A stretch of DNA of 64,000 nt from CAYLUN01 sp964386865 (GTDB lineage: Bacteria > Verrucomicrobiota > Kiritimatiellia > RFP12 > UBA1067), in assembly GCA_964386865.1 (NCBI GenBank), contig CAYLUN010000016.1, positions 21,037 through 85,036 on the forward strand. Direction: 5' to 3'. Positions 42,917 to 53,200 of the stretch are shown here, one piece after another. Each line of letters opens with the position of its first letter. Within the stretch, counting starts at the first letter, position 1. Position numbers and translations under genes: made by a program. The notes beneath the pieces were generated by a model. It made no database searches. It saw only the letters and a list, made by a program, of their open reading frames with translations, and was not told the origin of the DNA.

Positions 42917-44497
42917 TCAGTCTCGCGACAGGCGCACCAGCACCACGCCGTGACGGGGAACTTCAGCCGAAAACGCGCCGTCGAACACACCAAGCTCCCG
43001 CTGCCTCCACAGATCCCTCACGCGTTGTTGGCCGGTCACGCCCGCGGCTGGCCACATGACCGACACCGTTGACTGTTTCTCGCCAGGATTGAAAAGGCCG
43101 ATCGCCACCGACCCGTCCTCCAGTCGCTTCACAAGCGCTTCGCCGCCCGCCACGGCCACCTCGCGCGCCTGAACGCCCAAGGGGTCCTGATCCACGTCAA
43201 GCACCTCATCGTTGGTCAGCAGGCTCAGCGTGAAGGCGTCGAGCGTCTCCAGCGGCGCGCCGATGATAAGCGGAGCCCCCCACAGGCACCACAGGCTGAT
43301 GTGCGAGAACTGCTCGTCCACCGTCAGCCGGCTCGGCCGCAACGGCTTGTTATCCCACCCGCCCAGCAGCCCGACGCGCAGCGGGCACGGCATGTTCCAG
43401 TGCCCGGGGCGGTTGTGCGCCGCCCACTTCCGATGCTCCAGCCACAGGTCGCGGATGCCCAGCGCCCACTTCTGCTTGCCCGCGTCGAGCTGCGTCTTAT
43501 CCCAGACGTCAACGAGGTCGCCCGCGGTGCGGGTCATGGTGCCGATCGCCGTGAACGCCTCGGCCTGTCCGAGTGGCGCCGAGTTCGACAGCTCGAGCAC
43601 GATGTCTCGCGGCTGCGCACGCAGCGCGTCGCCCATGGCCTGGGCCAGCTCCGCGCGGTCAATGCCCCAGTCGTACTTGAAGTAGTCGATCCCCCACTCT
43701 GCCGCCTGTCGCGCGTCGTTAGCCTCGAAGCGGTACGCTCCGTGCTTCCACTCTTTAGATGCCGGCTTGGCCTGCACCCATGCGCCGTCAGCGCTGTCGC
43801 TCGATCCGCCGATGAACCCCGAGTAGCTCGTCCGCCATGGGGTCGAGTAGTTGCCAACCTTCAGCCCCATGGCATGCAGGTCATCGCAGAGCCGCTTCAT
43901 GTCGCCGAACTTCTCGTTTGGCTGAATCGCATGGTGCGAGCCGCGGCGCGCGCCCTGCCAGCCGTCGTCGATGTTGACGTAGCAATAGCCGTGGTCGATC
44001 AGCCCTTTTTTCACCATGGCCTCGGCTGAGGCCCGCACGCCCTTTTCGCTCACGAAAGGGCCGAGCCCGCCCCACGTGTTGCAGCCCATTGGAGGAGTCA
44101 GCGCAAACGTGTCGCCAACCACCAGCTTCAGGACGCGCGCGGCTGTGCCCTCCGCATTCTCCGCACGCAGCGTGACCGCGTACGTGCCGCGCTTCACGAC
44201 CGCCCCTGTGATCAGCCCCCTCTGCGCGTCGAAGCGCGCCCCCTCGGGCAGCCCATCCGCCGAAAGGGCCACCGGCCGCTGCCCCGCCACCGCGAGGGTG
44301 TAGTGGATCGGGCTCCCCGGCCTGACGCCGAAGACCTTCGCTCCGTTGAAGCGCGGCGCGCGCGCAGCCGGCGGCGTCAGGCTATACGCGGAGAGATCCG
44401 GCGGCGGAACCGCGACGTCCTGCCCGCCTGACGGCAGGCACAACGCCCCAAGCGTCCAGATCAGACAAACGGCCCACCGCTCACGATAGCCTCTCAT
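42917..44497 (-). CDS. GH27-type alpha-galactosidase with N-terminal putative Ig domain
   Basis: I use the ATG at 44497, which has AGGGGGG just upstream; a GTG seven codons earlier is less likely. The 526-residue protein has a signal peptide (WAVCLIWTLGALCLPSGG), a He_PIG-type immunoglobulin-like domain (GLPEGARFDAQRGLITG, about residues 50-120), then a GH27 barrel beginning TPPMGCNTWGG. The nucleophile is expected at Asp276 in FKYDWG. YCYVNIDDGW is also conserved. A C-terminal beta-sandwich follows. It should remove alpha-linked galactose from galactans or galactosides outside the cytoplasm. It is the third gene of the DUF5107-GH16-GH27 cluster. Confidence 0.92.
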   Translation of the reverse strand: MRGYRERWAVCLIWTLGALCLPSGGQDVAVPPPDLSAYSLTPPAARAPRFNGAKVFGVRPGSPIHYTLAVAGQRPVALSADGLPEGARFDAQRGLITGAVVKRGTYAVTLRAENAEGTAARVLKLVVGDTFALTPPMGCNTWGGLGPFVSEKGVRASAEAMVKKGLIDHGYCYVNIDDGWQGARRGSHHAIQPNEKFGDMKRLCDDLHAMGLKVGNYSTPWRTSYSGFIGGSSDSADGAWVQAKPASKEWKHGAYRFEANDARQAAEWGIDYFKYDWGIDRAELAQAMGDALRAQPRDIVLELSNSAPLGQAEAFTAIGTMTRTAGDLVDVWDKTQLDAGKQKWALGIRDLWLEHRKWAAHNRPGHWNMPCPLRVGLLGGWDNKPLRPSRLTVDEQFSHISLWCLWGAPLIIGAPLETLDAFTLSLLTNDEVLDVDQDPLGVQAREVAVAGGEALVKRLEDGSVAIGLFNPGEKQSTVSVMWPAAGVTGQQRVRDLWRQRELGVFDGAFSAEVPRHGVVLVRLSRD

Positions 44498-44533
44498 TCG
44501 CCCCCCTTTCGCACTCACTCGCGGAATTCTCGG

Positions 44534-45406
44534 TCAAAAACCTTTGGCCATCGGGTACGGGTGTTCCGTTTGACGCCACACGCGGAGGTAGTCGATCGAG
44601 AACGTGCTCGGCAGGTCGGCCGGGTCGGGCAGCCCCACCCAGTCCTGCATGATCTCGCAGTCGAACATGATGTGCAGCGCGGTGCTGTAGTAGTCGTTGT
44701 CGCGCGAGAAGACCTCTTTGCCGTCCACGTACCACTTCATTTCCGTCGGCGTCCACAGGAACCCGTAGACGTGGAAGTCCGACCAGAAATCGAACGGCAC
44801 CTTCTGCTTCGACGCCTTCATGGGCAGCGGCGTTTGCTTGTGATTCGCGATCGATTCGACGTACGGCGTATAGAACCGGTGCACCGTTGTGCAGTACACC
44901 CGGTCATACTCCGCCTTGGCCGGCTTCCCGAAGATCTCGAAAATGTCGATCTCCTCCGAAAAACTGCCCTCGCGGTACTTCGCGGGCGCAGAGAGCGGGT
45001 CGTATAGCCAGAAGGCATTGCACACGCTCGCGCGCATCGACCTGCAGCGAGCCTCAAAGTAGCCGTACAGGATCCGCCGCTTGCTTTTGACGGTCGACGT
45101 CGTGAACTGGTCATAGCCGCGGACTTTGTTCTCGACCGTCACCGCTTCAGGCGTCTGGGCGCGGGCCGCGAGCTGGAGGAGCCCGTCTTTCACAGTTACA
45201 TTTTCGCGCGCGAAGTAGCCGGGCTTACGGCCATGCCACTCGGGATTGAAGTCGAACCATTTCGCCCCGTCCAGACTCTCGCCGTTGAACTCGTCGCTGA
45301 ACTCCGGCGCGAACACCCACCTTTCACCCGCAGGACAAACCGGCGGGTTCTGCCCGAAGCCCGTCCACGTGAGAGCAGCCACCGCAACACCGATCATCGC
45401 TTTCAT
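44534..45406 (-). CDS. GH16 beta-glycanase (agarase/porphyranase/carrageenase-like)
   Basis: The start at 45406 (MKAMIGVAVAALTWTGFG) gives a signal peptide and a 290-residue GH16 jelly roll; an earlier ATG at 45427 is less fitting. The catalytic EIDIFE holds Glu152 (nucleophile), Asp154 and Glu157 (acid/base), in the beta-bulge ExDxxE form found in agarases, porphyranases and carrageenases rather than laminarinases. FSDEFNGESLDGAKW and SDFHVYGFLWTPTEMKWYVDG are typical. Together with the neighbouring alpha-galactosidase this suggests a galactan, perhaps red-algal, as substrate; the exact substrate is inference. The gap to the DUF5107 gene is 24 nt. Confidence 0.92.
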   Translation of the reverse strand: MKAMIGVAVAALTWTGFGQNPPVCPAGERWVFAPEFSDEFNGESLDGAKWFDFNPEWHGRKPGYFARENVTVKDGLLQLAARAQTPEAVTVENKVRGYDQFTTSTVKSKRRILYGYFEARCRSMRASVCNAFWLYDPLSAPAKYREGSFSEEIDIFEIFGKPAKAEYDRVYCTTVHRFYTPYVESIANHKQTPLPMKASKQKVPFDFWSDFHVYGFLWTPTEMKWYVDGKEVFSRDNDYYSTALHIMFDCEIMQDWVGLPDPADLPSTFSIDYLRVWRQTEHPYPMAKGF

Positions 45407-45430
45407 GTCGTTTTCCCCGCTGCTCACAGC

Positions 45431-48400
45431 CTACCGTTGTTTAGGCGAGCTGCCGAGCAGCGCCTTCGCCCATATCATCGACGGACGCTCGCCCAGCGCT
45501 CGCTTGAAGTGACTCTGAGCCTCTGCGTCGCTGCCCTCTGCCAGCGCCGCCAACCCTTTGAGATAGCCGGCTGCCGCCGTGCGGTGACCCACGCGCTCAT
45601 TGGGCGTGTTTTCGCCGCCGAACTTGGCGTAGGCGTCCGTCACATCGGGGCGCTCCAGGGCCGCGAGCGCGGACTGAAGCCTCTGACGTTGATCGGCCTC
45701 GCCTGCCGCGTCGCCGAGTTTCCGACAGGCCAGGAGACGGTAATAGCTCATCTCGCCGTCGGCCACGCGGCCCTCCAGAGCCAGACGCAAGTGGGCCTGC
45801 GCCTGAGCGGCCTCGCCCAGCGCGCGGTACGCCTCCGCCGTGTAGTAGTGAACCTTCGGAGCCTGACCGGCGTCGCCCGGACGCCCCGCCTGCAGATTCT
45901 CAGGATAGGTGTTCGCGGCCTTGAAATCGTCCAGCGCGGCAGCCGGCTGGCCCGCACCCAGTCTCGCCAGCCCGCGCAGCAGGCACGCGTCTACGAAGGG
46001 CTGCCGCAAGGCCTCGGCGCCCTCCCACACGTGGAACCGACGAGTCGTCAGGATGGCCAGCGACTTGTCGTACTGCCCGGTCTCATTGTAGAGATAGGCC
46101 AGCCGGAGCACGGTCGGATCGCTCGTTTGAACCGTCGCCAGATGGCGCTCCAGTAACGCCAGCCGCGACGCGCCGTCGCGCCCCAGCTTCTCACACAGCT
46201 TGTCCAGCTCGAGAATCGGCGCGACGTTTTGCGGGTCGGCGCTGATCGCCGCCTCGTAGCGCGCCACAGCCAGCTCGCGCTTTTCTGGCATGCGCCCGTA
46301 GGCGAACCCGAGGTTGCGTAGCGCCAGCCCATGGCGGGGGTTGAGCGACGCCGCCCTCTCCCACGCTTCGACACCCCCCTCGCGCTGGTCCAGATAGTAG
46401 CGGAGATTGCCCAGGTAGTACCACGTGTTCGCTTCGGCTGGGCAGCACGCCGCCGCAGTCGCTAAGATCTTGAGCTCCTCGTGCCGGAACGGGAAGCAGT
46501 AGTCCGTCGTCATCGCCGCGGCTTGCGAAAACAGCGCCTTCGCCTTGTCGGCATTGCCGCGCAGCAGGCTGTAGTAGCCGGCGTAGAATGCGGTCAGCGG
46601 ACTGGCATAGGCGCCGCCCGCTGCCGCGGCCTGAGACAGCAGCGCGAGGGCCTCGTCAAGCGCGCCGACGCTGCCGTAGTCGGCGACCGCCTCCAGAAGT
46701 TGTTGCAAGCGGTCGCCGCGGTTCTTTTGCGCGACGGCGAGCGCCTGCTCGGCCCGACCGTCCAGAAAACAGCGCTCGGCCACAGACCAGTAGTCCAGCG
46801 GATCAAGCTCCAGCGCCCGGTCGAGCTCGGCTCCCGCCGCCCGCTTCTCCCCACGCTTCCGCAGGATGTAGGCCTTCAGCGTGTGCGCCTTGCTGGAGCG
46901 TCCCGCCACATCCAGCGCGCAGTCGATCCTTTCCAGCGCCTGTTCGAAATCCCCTCTGGCGCAGCTCATCTTCGCCAGCTCGATGTACGCCGCACGCTGG
47001 AACCCGTCGCGCCACACCGCCTTCCAGAGCTCGTCCTCCGCCTCCTTCAGCTTGCCTTGCGCGTTCAGGACGACACCCAGATAGTAGTGCGGCTCCGCGT
47101 CCTTGGCGCGGGTGTAGTTGCGGGTCGTCCGCGCCACAGCCCGCCGCAGCAGCGCTTCGGCCTCGCCAAACTTGGCCTGTCGGGCCAGCCGGATGCCCAG
47201 CGCCGTGTTGACGCGCAGGTCGTCCGGATCGCGCCGCAGCGCCTCCTCGTAATAGGGCACGGGGTCGACGTTGCCGTTGTGGAACTGCTCCAGCCGCAGG
47301 CCAACCAAGTACAGCTCCTCCGCGGTCTTGTATTCGGCCGGTGGCTTCGGGTTTTCAACCGGCGCGGGCAGCGGCCCGTCCGCGACGGCCACCGGCGTGT
47401 AACGAACCAGCTCGCGCCCGTCAGGCGCAAGGAGCCGGCCCGTGATCTCCTGATCCTGGGTCGCGGCGCCGACGGGTATCTCCCTCACGTACGGCGTGTT
47501 CGGATCGATGTCGATGATCTCCGCGTACTCGCTCGCGCCGTGCGTCAGGATAACCTTGGCGTGCTTGACTGCGGCCGTCGTGTTGAACCCGAGAAACACC
47601 CGTCCGGGGGCTCGTCGCTCGAGGTTGACAGCCGCGTCGACAGTCGCGCATTTGACGCCGCCGATTTTCTTGACGGGATACCAGTACTGCTTGCAGGTGC
47701 GCGTCTCGTAGGGCGAGATCCAGCTGTAGTCGGGCTGGTTGTCGGAATAGGCGCCCACCATCAGCTCCAGATACGGCCCGTCGCGGTCGGTCAGCACCTT
47801 GTCCCACACAAAGCCGCCGGGGTTGTTGCCCCACAGGAAGAACTTCTTGCCGCACACGATTTGCCGGTTCGCCACATGTACCGTCCCCCACTCGGCGCCG
47901 TGGTCATACCCCGCAAGGAAATCGTTGTCGGGGTCGACCGCGAAAATGGAGCGGTGGTCCGAGGTGAAGTTCCTCCACCAGCTTAAGTCCGCGACCTCGT
48001 CGACGGCCGTGCAGGGCCGACCCAGGGGAAACGGCGTGAAATAGTTTTTATGGTGATCCATGCCCACTCGGCAGGAGGGCGGAAAGATCACTTGGTAGTT
48101 CGTGCCGCAATGCACCGAGACGTTCGCCCAGTAGAGCATCGACTCGATGTACGGCTGGCGGTTCATAAAGCGGCAGTCCGCCTCCAGGTAGGAGCGGTCC
48201 GGCCTCATCGTGAGCCCGATGGACCACTTCATGCGGTGGCGCAGCTCCGTCTCGCCGATCCAGACGGTCTTGCCGCCGTCGGCATTCTTGGCGGTCGCGT
48301 AGTCCACCGGCATGAAGGTCGTGGCGCGGTGGTGGTGCGGGAAGTTCCACTCCACGCCGCCGGACGTCCACGCGCCCAGCATCCCGATCAGCGCGGGCTT

Positions 48401-48757
48401 CACCACCGATTGGCGATAGAAGACCTCGAAGCCCGTCGCTTTGTCCGTGAGGTTGAACAGGCGGCCGCCCACTTCGGGCAGAACCGACATCTGCAGATAC
48501 TCGTTCTCAAGCTCGAGCGCCGTGTAGGACTTGTCGACCTTCTCGTCGTGCAGCACGTCCTGCAGCGGATACGGATACACCCGGCCCTGCGCGCCCTGAT
48601 AGACGCGTCCCGTGTAGAAAACCGGGTTCTTGTCGCACGGCCCCGGCGGATAGGTTGGCAAGGTCACCGTCGTTTCCCAGACCTTCACCGCCGCCGAACC
48701 GAACGACGCTACCAAGCAAAATCCGATACCGACCAACGACTTTCCAAAACGGCTCAT
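45431..48757 (-). CDS. secreted DUF5107 domain plus tetratricopeptide-repeat protein
   Basis: The 1,108-residue protein begins with a signal peptide (GIGFCLVASFGSAA). Residues about 25-330 are a DUF5107-like galactose-mutarotase-type fold (LPEVGGRLFNLTDKATGFEVFYRQ, GGVEWNFPHHH). The remaining C-terminal 600 or so residues are TPR helices (YYEEALRRDPDDLRVNTALG, AGAELDRALELDPLDYWSVA, AWERAASLNPRHGLALRNLG). DUF5107 proteins occur beside glycoside hydrolases in polysaccharide loci, but their exact role is not settled. AGGAGG lies about 9 nt before the ATG. It is the first gene of the cluster, divergent from the XylR-like regulator. Confidence 0.88.
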   Translation of the reverse strand: MSRFGKSLVGIGFCLVASFGSAAVKVWETTVTLPTYPPGPCDKNPVFYTGRVYQGAQGRVYPYPLQDVLHDEKVDKSYTALELENEYLQMSVLPEVGGRLFNLTDKATGFEVFYRQSVVKPALIGMLGAWTSGGVEWNFPHHHRATTFMPVDYATAKNADGGKTVWIGETELRHRMKWSIGLTMRPDRSYLEADCRFMNRQPYIESMLYWANVSVHCGTNYQVIFPPSCRVGMDHHKNYFTPFPLGRPCTAVDEVADLSWWRNFTSDHRSIFAVDPDNDFLAGYDHGAEWGTVHVANRQIVCGKKFFLWGNNPGGFVWDKVLTDRDGPYLELMVGAYSDNQPDYSWISPYETRTCKQYWYPVKKIGGVKCATVDAAVNLERRAPGRVFLGFNTTAAVKHAKVILTHGASEYAEIIDIDPNTPYVREIPVGAATQDQEITGRLLAPDGRELVRYTPVAVADGPLPAPVENPKPPAEYKTAEELYLVGLRLEQFHNGNVDPVPYYEEALRRDPDDLRVNTALGIRLARQAKFGEAEALLRRAVARTTRNYTRAKDAEPHYYLGVVLNAQGKLKEAEDELWKAVWRDGFQRAAYIELAKMSCARGDFEQALERIDCALDVAGRSSKAHTLKAYILRKRGEKRAAGAELDRALELDPLDYWSVAERCFLDGRAEQALAVAQKNRGDRLQQLLEAVADYGSVGALDEALALLSQAAAAGGAYASPLTAFYAGYYSLLRGNADKAKALFSQAAAMTTDYCFPFRHEELKILATAAACCPAEANTWYYLGNLRYYLDQREGGVEAWERAASLNPRHGLALRNLGFAYGRMPEKRELAVARYEAAISADPQNVAPILELDKLCEKLGRDGASRLALLERHLATVQTSDPTVLRLAYLYNETGQYDKSLAILTTRRFHVWEGAEALRQPFVDACLLRGLARLGAGQPAAALDDFKAANTYPENLQAGRPGDAGQAPKVHYYTAEAYRALGEAAQAQAHLRLALEGRVADGEMSYYRLLACRKLGDAAGEADQRQRLQSALAALERPDVTDAYAKFGGENTPNERVGHRTAAAGYLKGLAALAEGSDAEAQSHFKRALGERPSMIWAKALLGSSPKQR

Positions 48758-48830
48758 GAATTTCTCGCCTCCTAATCGATCTCATTCGTTCTTAGCGTAC
48801 GGCAAACGGTCAACCGAAACAATGGCGTAA

Positions 48831-48859
48831 TGCGCAAAATGTACCAAACCTTTTGCGCA
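48831..48859. promoter_or_regulatory. perfect inverted repeat, candidate operator for the galactan locus
   Basis: TGCGCAAAA (48831-48839) and TTTTGCGCA (48851-48859) are perfect 9-bp arms with an 11-bp spacer, in the 146-bp region between the divergent DUF5107 and regulator genes. It lies just upstream of the regulator's predicted -35. It is the best candidate site for the adjacent XylR-like protein. Confidence 0.65.
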
Positions 48860-48864
48860 ATCAG

Positions 48865-48894
48865 TTTACAAAACTCACCCCAACCTGCTAGCAT
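48865..48894 (+). promoter_or_regulatory. candidate promoter of the XylR-like regulator
   Basis: TTTACA (48865-48870), 18 bp, TAGCAT (48889-48894). The TTG start at 48904 would leave almost no leader. Confidence 0.4.
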
Positions 48895-48903
48895 CGAAAC
48901 ATC

Positions 48904-50088
48904 TTGAAAACACTCAATCACATTCCGCGCGTGCTGGTGATCCAAGAGACCAGCGTCCAGCCCGGACGGGACAAGTTGCGGGGTATTTTCAACTATGCCC
49001 ACCTGTACGGGCCGTGGCACCTGTATCTGGTTCACGGGCGTTCCGGCGAGCATAAGCCAACCGCCGCCACTGGCTGGAGGGGCTATGACGGCATTATCGC
49101 CGGACAGATGATGTTTGATCTGACAGACATTTTGAAACGCGCCCATGCGCCGATCATCCTGATCGATCCTCTAGACGAGGCCCTTAAACCGGGCTCGCCG
49201 TTTTCAAAGCTCTCTTGCACGCTGGACGATTCGGAAAGCGTCGGCCGAGCTGGGGCCGACTATTTTCTCAAACGTGGATACAAGCACTTTGCATATGTCG
49301 GGGAACCACTCAACCGCAACTGGTCGGCCCTTCGCGGCGAGAGCTTCAAACGTCACGTTGCCGAGGCTGGCTTCTCCTGTCACCTGTACCCCATCACCGC
49401 CGCAACCGCAGACTGGGAAAGCGATGAGCAGCAGCTTGGCGCGTGGCTGAGAAGGCTGCCCAAGTCGGTCGCCCTTCTCGCCGCGATGGACACGCGGGCA
49501 CGCCAAGTGATTGACCTTTGCGCCGAAACCGGACTCGTCGTGCCACGCGACGTGGCGGTTCTGGGTATCGACAACGACGAATTGCTCTGCAACGGCTCCA
49601 TCCCCACGCTGTCCAGCATCCGACGAGACACCGAGGCCTGCGGCTTCCAAGCGGCCCAAATGCTCGACCGGCTGATGCGCCGGGAGACTCGCGCGCGCAC
49701 GATCATGCGGTACGGAGTTCGGGAGATCATCACGCGCGACTCCACGCAATCGCACGCGTTTTCGACCGACCCGATCGCCGAACGGGCACGCGAGTTCATC
49801 CGCATCAATGCGGGCACGTCGATCGCCGTTCCAGATATCGTCAGGCACTTGAACGTCTCGCGCCGCCTCGCCGAGACGCGTTTCCGCGCCGCCTGCGGAC
49901 GCTCCCTTCACGATGAGATTCAGAGCACCAGGCTGGATCGGGTCGTACGGCTGCTCAAGGAAACCGATCTGCCCCTCACCGAAGTCTGCACGCGCTGCGG
50001 CTACCAAACCGACGTCCACCTCCGCCGCATCTTCAAGCGTCGTTTCGGCTGTTCCATGCGCGACTACCGCAAACAACCGGATCACTGA
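48904..50088 (+). CDS. XylR-like AraC-family regulator with LacI-type sugar-sensing domain
   Basis: The 394-residue protein starts with TTG; the first residues (RVLVIQETSVQPGRDKLRGI) match the start of XylR-type periplasmic-binding-protein-like domains, so the start is plausible though no Shine-Dalgarno is seen. Residues about 10-270 form the sensor (GVREIITRDST closes it). Residues about 290-390 hold the AraC double helix-turn-helix (SIAVPDIVRHLNVSRRLAETRF and LPLTEVCTRCGYQTDVHLRRIFK). It probably senses a galactose-type sugar and controls the divergent DUF5107-GH16-GH27 genes through the inverted repeat between them. The ligand is inference from context. Confidence 0.9.
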   Translation: MKTLNHIPRVLVIQETSVQPGRDKLRGIFNYAHLYGPWHLYLVHGRSGEHKPTAATGWRGYDGIIAGQMMFDLTDILKRAHAPIILIDPLDEALKPGSPFSKLSCTLDDSESVGRAGADYFLKRGYKHFAYVGEPLNRNWSALRGESFKRHVAEAGFSCHLYPITAATADWESDEQQLGAWLRRLPKSVALLAAMDTRARQVIDLCAETGLVVPRDVAVLGIDNDELLCNGSIPTLSSIRRDTEACGFQAAQMLDRLMRRETRARTIMRYGVREIITRDSTQSHAFSTDPIAERAREFIRINAGTSIAVPDIVRHLNVSRRLAETRFRAACGRSLHDEIQSTRLDRVVRLLKETDLPLTEVCTRCGYQTDVHLRRIFKRRFGCSMRDYRKQPDH

Positions 50089-50105
50089 AGCGCCATTTTC
50101 AGCCT

Positions 50106-50134
50106 TTAACGCCGCACCCCATTTCTGCTATCCT
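50106..50134 (+). promoter_or_regulatory. sigma-70 promoter of dnaE
   Basis: TTAACG (50106-50111), 17 bp, TATCCT (50129-50134), giving a 5' leader of about 70 nt. Confidence 0.6.
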
Positions 50135-50213
50135 AGTTGTGTGCAAAGGGAGCGTTCCGGAGCATCGCGGTCCGGGCCATCCCACCTTTCCAGACCGCGC
50201 ACGGATTCCAGCC

Positions 50214-53200
50214 ATGTCCAAGCCTTTTGTCCACCTCCACCTGCATACCAAGTACAGCCTCCTCGACGGCGCCTGCCACATCAAGCCGCTCGTGCTGCGA
50301 GCCAAGGAGCTGGGCATGACCGCCGTCGCCATGACCGACCACGGGGTCATGTACGGCGCGATCGAGTTCTACAAGACCTGCAAGGCCGAGGGCGTCAAGC
50401 CCATCATCGGCTGCGAGGTCTACATCAACGCCCACGCCCACCGCTCCAGCCGCGACCCCAGCGTGCCCTACCACCATCTTGTGCTGCTTGCCATGAACGA
50501 GGAGGGCTACCTTAACCTGGCGAAGATCAACACCATCGCGCACATGGAGGGCTTCTACTACAAGCCGCGCATTGACAAGGAGACCCTCCGCGCCCACTCC
50601 AGCGGCCTGATCGCGCTCGCGGCCTGCCTGCAGGGCGAAGTCAACGTGCACCTCCAGGAGCGCCACCTCGACGAGGCCGAGAAAGCCGCGCGCGAATACG
50701 TGGACATCTTCGGAGCCGACAACTTCTTCCTCGAGCTCCAAGACCACGGCATCCCCGAGCAGAAAGTCGCCAACGAGGGCGTCCGCGAGCTCTGCCGCCG
50801 CACGGGCCTCAAGTCCGTCATCACCAACGACGTCCACTACCTGCACCAGAGCCACGCCGAGGCGCATGAGGTCATGCTCTGCATCCAGACCTCGACGGTC
50901 ATGAGCGACCCCAAGCGCATGCGCTATGCGGGCAGCGAGTTCTACTTCAAGTCGCGCGAGGAGCTGGAAAAGCGCTTCCCCGGCGACGCGGAGTCCTTCG
51001 ACCTCACGCAGGCCATCGCCGACCGCTGCAACCTGGAGCTGAAGTTCTCCGACGGCAAGGCTGCCAGCCTGCACTTCCCCACCTACGAGGTGCCCCCGGG
51101 CTTCGACGACGGCCTGAGCTACCTGATCCACCTCGGCAAGCAGGGGCTTAAGCGCCACTACGACCTCGAGTTCTCTGCGCCTCAAGACGACTTCCAAAAG
51201 ATGCTCGTCGAGCGCTTCAACTACGAGGTCAGCATCATCCAGAAGACCGGCTTCATCAACTATTTCCTCGTGGTGGCGGACTTTATCAACTGGTCCCGCA
51301 GCAACGGCGTGCCGGTCGGCCCGGGCCGCGGCTCCGGAGCTGGCTCGATCCTCGCCTACTCGCTCGGCATCACGCAGATCGACCCCATCCGCTTCGACCT
51401 CATCTTCGAGCGCTTCCTCAACCCCGAGCGCGTCTCGCCGCCGGACTTCGACATCGACTTCTGCCAGTCCCGCCGCGGGCGCACCATCGAGTACGTCAAG
51501 CAGAAGTACGGCAAGGAGCGCGTCGCTCAGATCGTTACCTTCGGCGGGCTCGGCGCCAAGACCGTCATCCGCGACATCGCCCGCGTCCTCGAGATCCCGC
51601 TCAGCCAGGCGAACGATTACGCGAAGATGATCCCCGAAGATCCGAAGATCACCCTCTCCAAGGCCAAGACCGAGAATCCGCAGTTCGCCGCCGCCTGCAA
51701 CGTCGACCCCGACCTGCGCCGCATCATGCAGTACGCCGAGGTGCTCGAGGGCCTCTACCGCAACACGGGCGTCCACGCCGCCGGCGTCGTGATCGGCGAC
51801 AAGCCGCTGATCGACCTCGTGCCGCTCGCCCGCGACAAGGACGGCTCGCCCGTCACCCAGTACGCGAAGGAGCCGATCGAGGAGGTCGGGCTGCTCAAGA
51901 TGGACTTCCTGGGCCTCAAGACGCTCACCGTGCTCCAAGAGGCGGTCGACCTCGTTAAGCTGGTTCATAACGTCGACGTGGATCTCGAGCGGCTGCCGCT
52001 GGACGACCCCAAGACCTTCGCGCTGTTCCAAAAGGCCGACACTGTGGGCGTGTTCCAGCTCGAATCCGGCGGCATGCAACGCGTCCTCGCCGACCTCCAG
52101 CCCACCTGCATCGAAGAGATCATCGCTATTTTGGCGCTCTACCGCCCCGGCCCCATGGACATGATCCCGTCGTTTGTCAAACGCAAGAAGGGCCAAGAGA
52201 AGATCGTCTACGACCACCCTTTGCTCGCGCCGATCCTGAAGGAGACCTACGGTATCATGGTCTACCAGGAGCAGGTGCAGCGCGCCGCGCAGGCGCTTGC
52301 CGGCTACTCGCTCGGCAAGGCCGACATGCTCCGGCGCGCCATGGGCAAGAAGAAGAAGGAGGTCATGGAGAAGGAGCGCGCGGGCTTTGTCGAGGGGTGC
52401 ATGAAGACCAACGCCATCCCCGCGGAGCAGGCCGGACAGATCTTCGACAACATCGAGAAGTTCGCGGGCTACGGCTTCAACAAGGCCCACGCCGCCGCCT
52501 ACGGAATCGTCACCTACCAGACCGCCTACATGAAGGCCCACTACCCGGCCGAGTTCATGTGCGCCCAGATCTCCTCCGAAATCGGCAACTTCGACAAGCT
52601 CCCCGGCTTCGTCGCCGAAGCCGAAGACATGGGCCTCCGGGTCCTGCCGCCCGACGTCAACCGCAGCCTCGACCGCTTCGCCCCGCAGGACGGCAACGTC
52701 CGCTACGGCCTCGCCGGAATCAAGAGCGTGGGAGAGGGCGCGGCCGAAGCCATCGTCAACGAGCGCAAGGAGCGCGGCCCCTTCACCGGCTTCGCCAACT
52801 TCTGCGAGCGCGTCGACCCCGCCGCCGTGAACAAGCGCGTGCTCGAAGCGCTCATCAAGTGCGGCGCGATGGACGCCTTCGGCATGCACCGCGCCCGGCT
52901 CTTCAACGCCATCGACTTCGCCCTCTCCCGCGCCGCCGAGAAGCTGCGCGAAAAGGCCAGCGGCCAGAGCAACCTCTTCGACATGCTCGGCGCAGCCGAC
53001 GCCGGCTCCGCCGACCCGAACAGCCTGCCCGACTGCCCCAGGTGGACCGAGAAGGAGAACCTCTCCTACGAGCGCGAGCTGCTCGGCATCTACATGACGG
53101 GCCACCCGCTCACCCGCTACCGCCGCATCATCAAGGACATCCAGACCTTCTCGCTCGCCAAGATGGCCGAGGCGCCCGACAACAAGGACATCCGCGTTGC

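Noticed and set aside
50139..50213. upstream GTG start for dnaE
   Set aside because: The extra 25 residues precede the PHP domain start and show no family similarity; the GTG would sit at the predicted transcription start.
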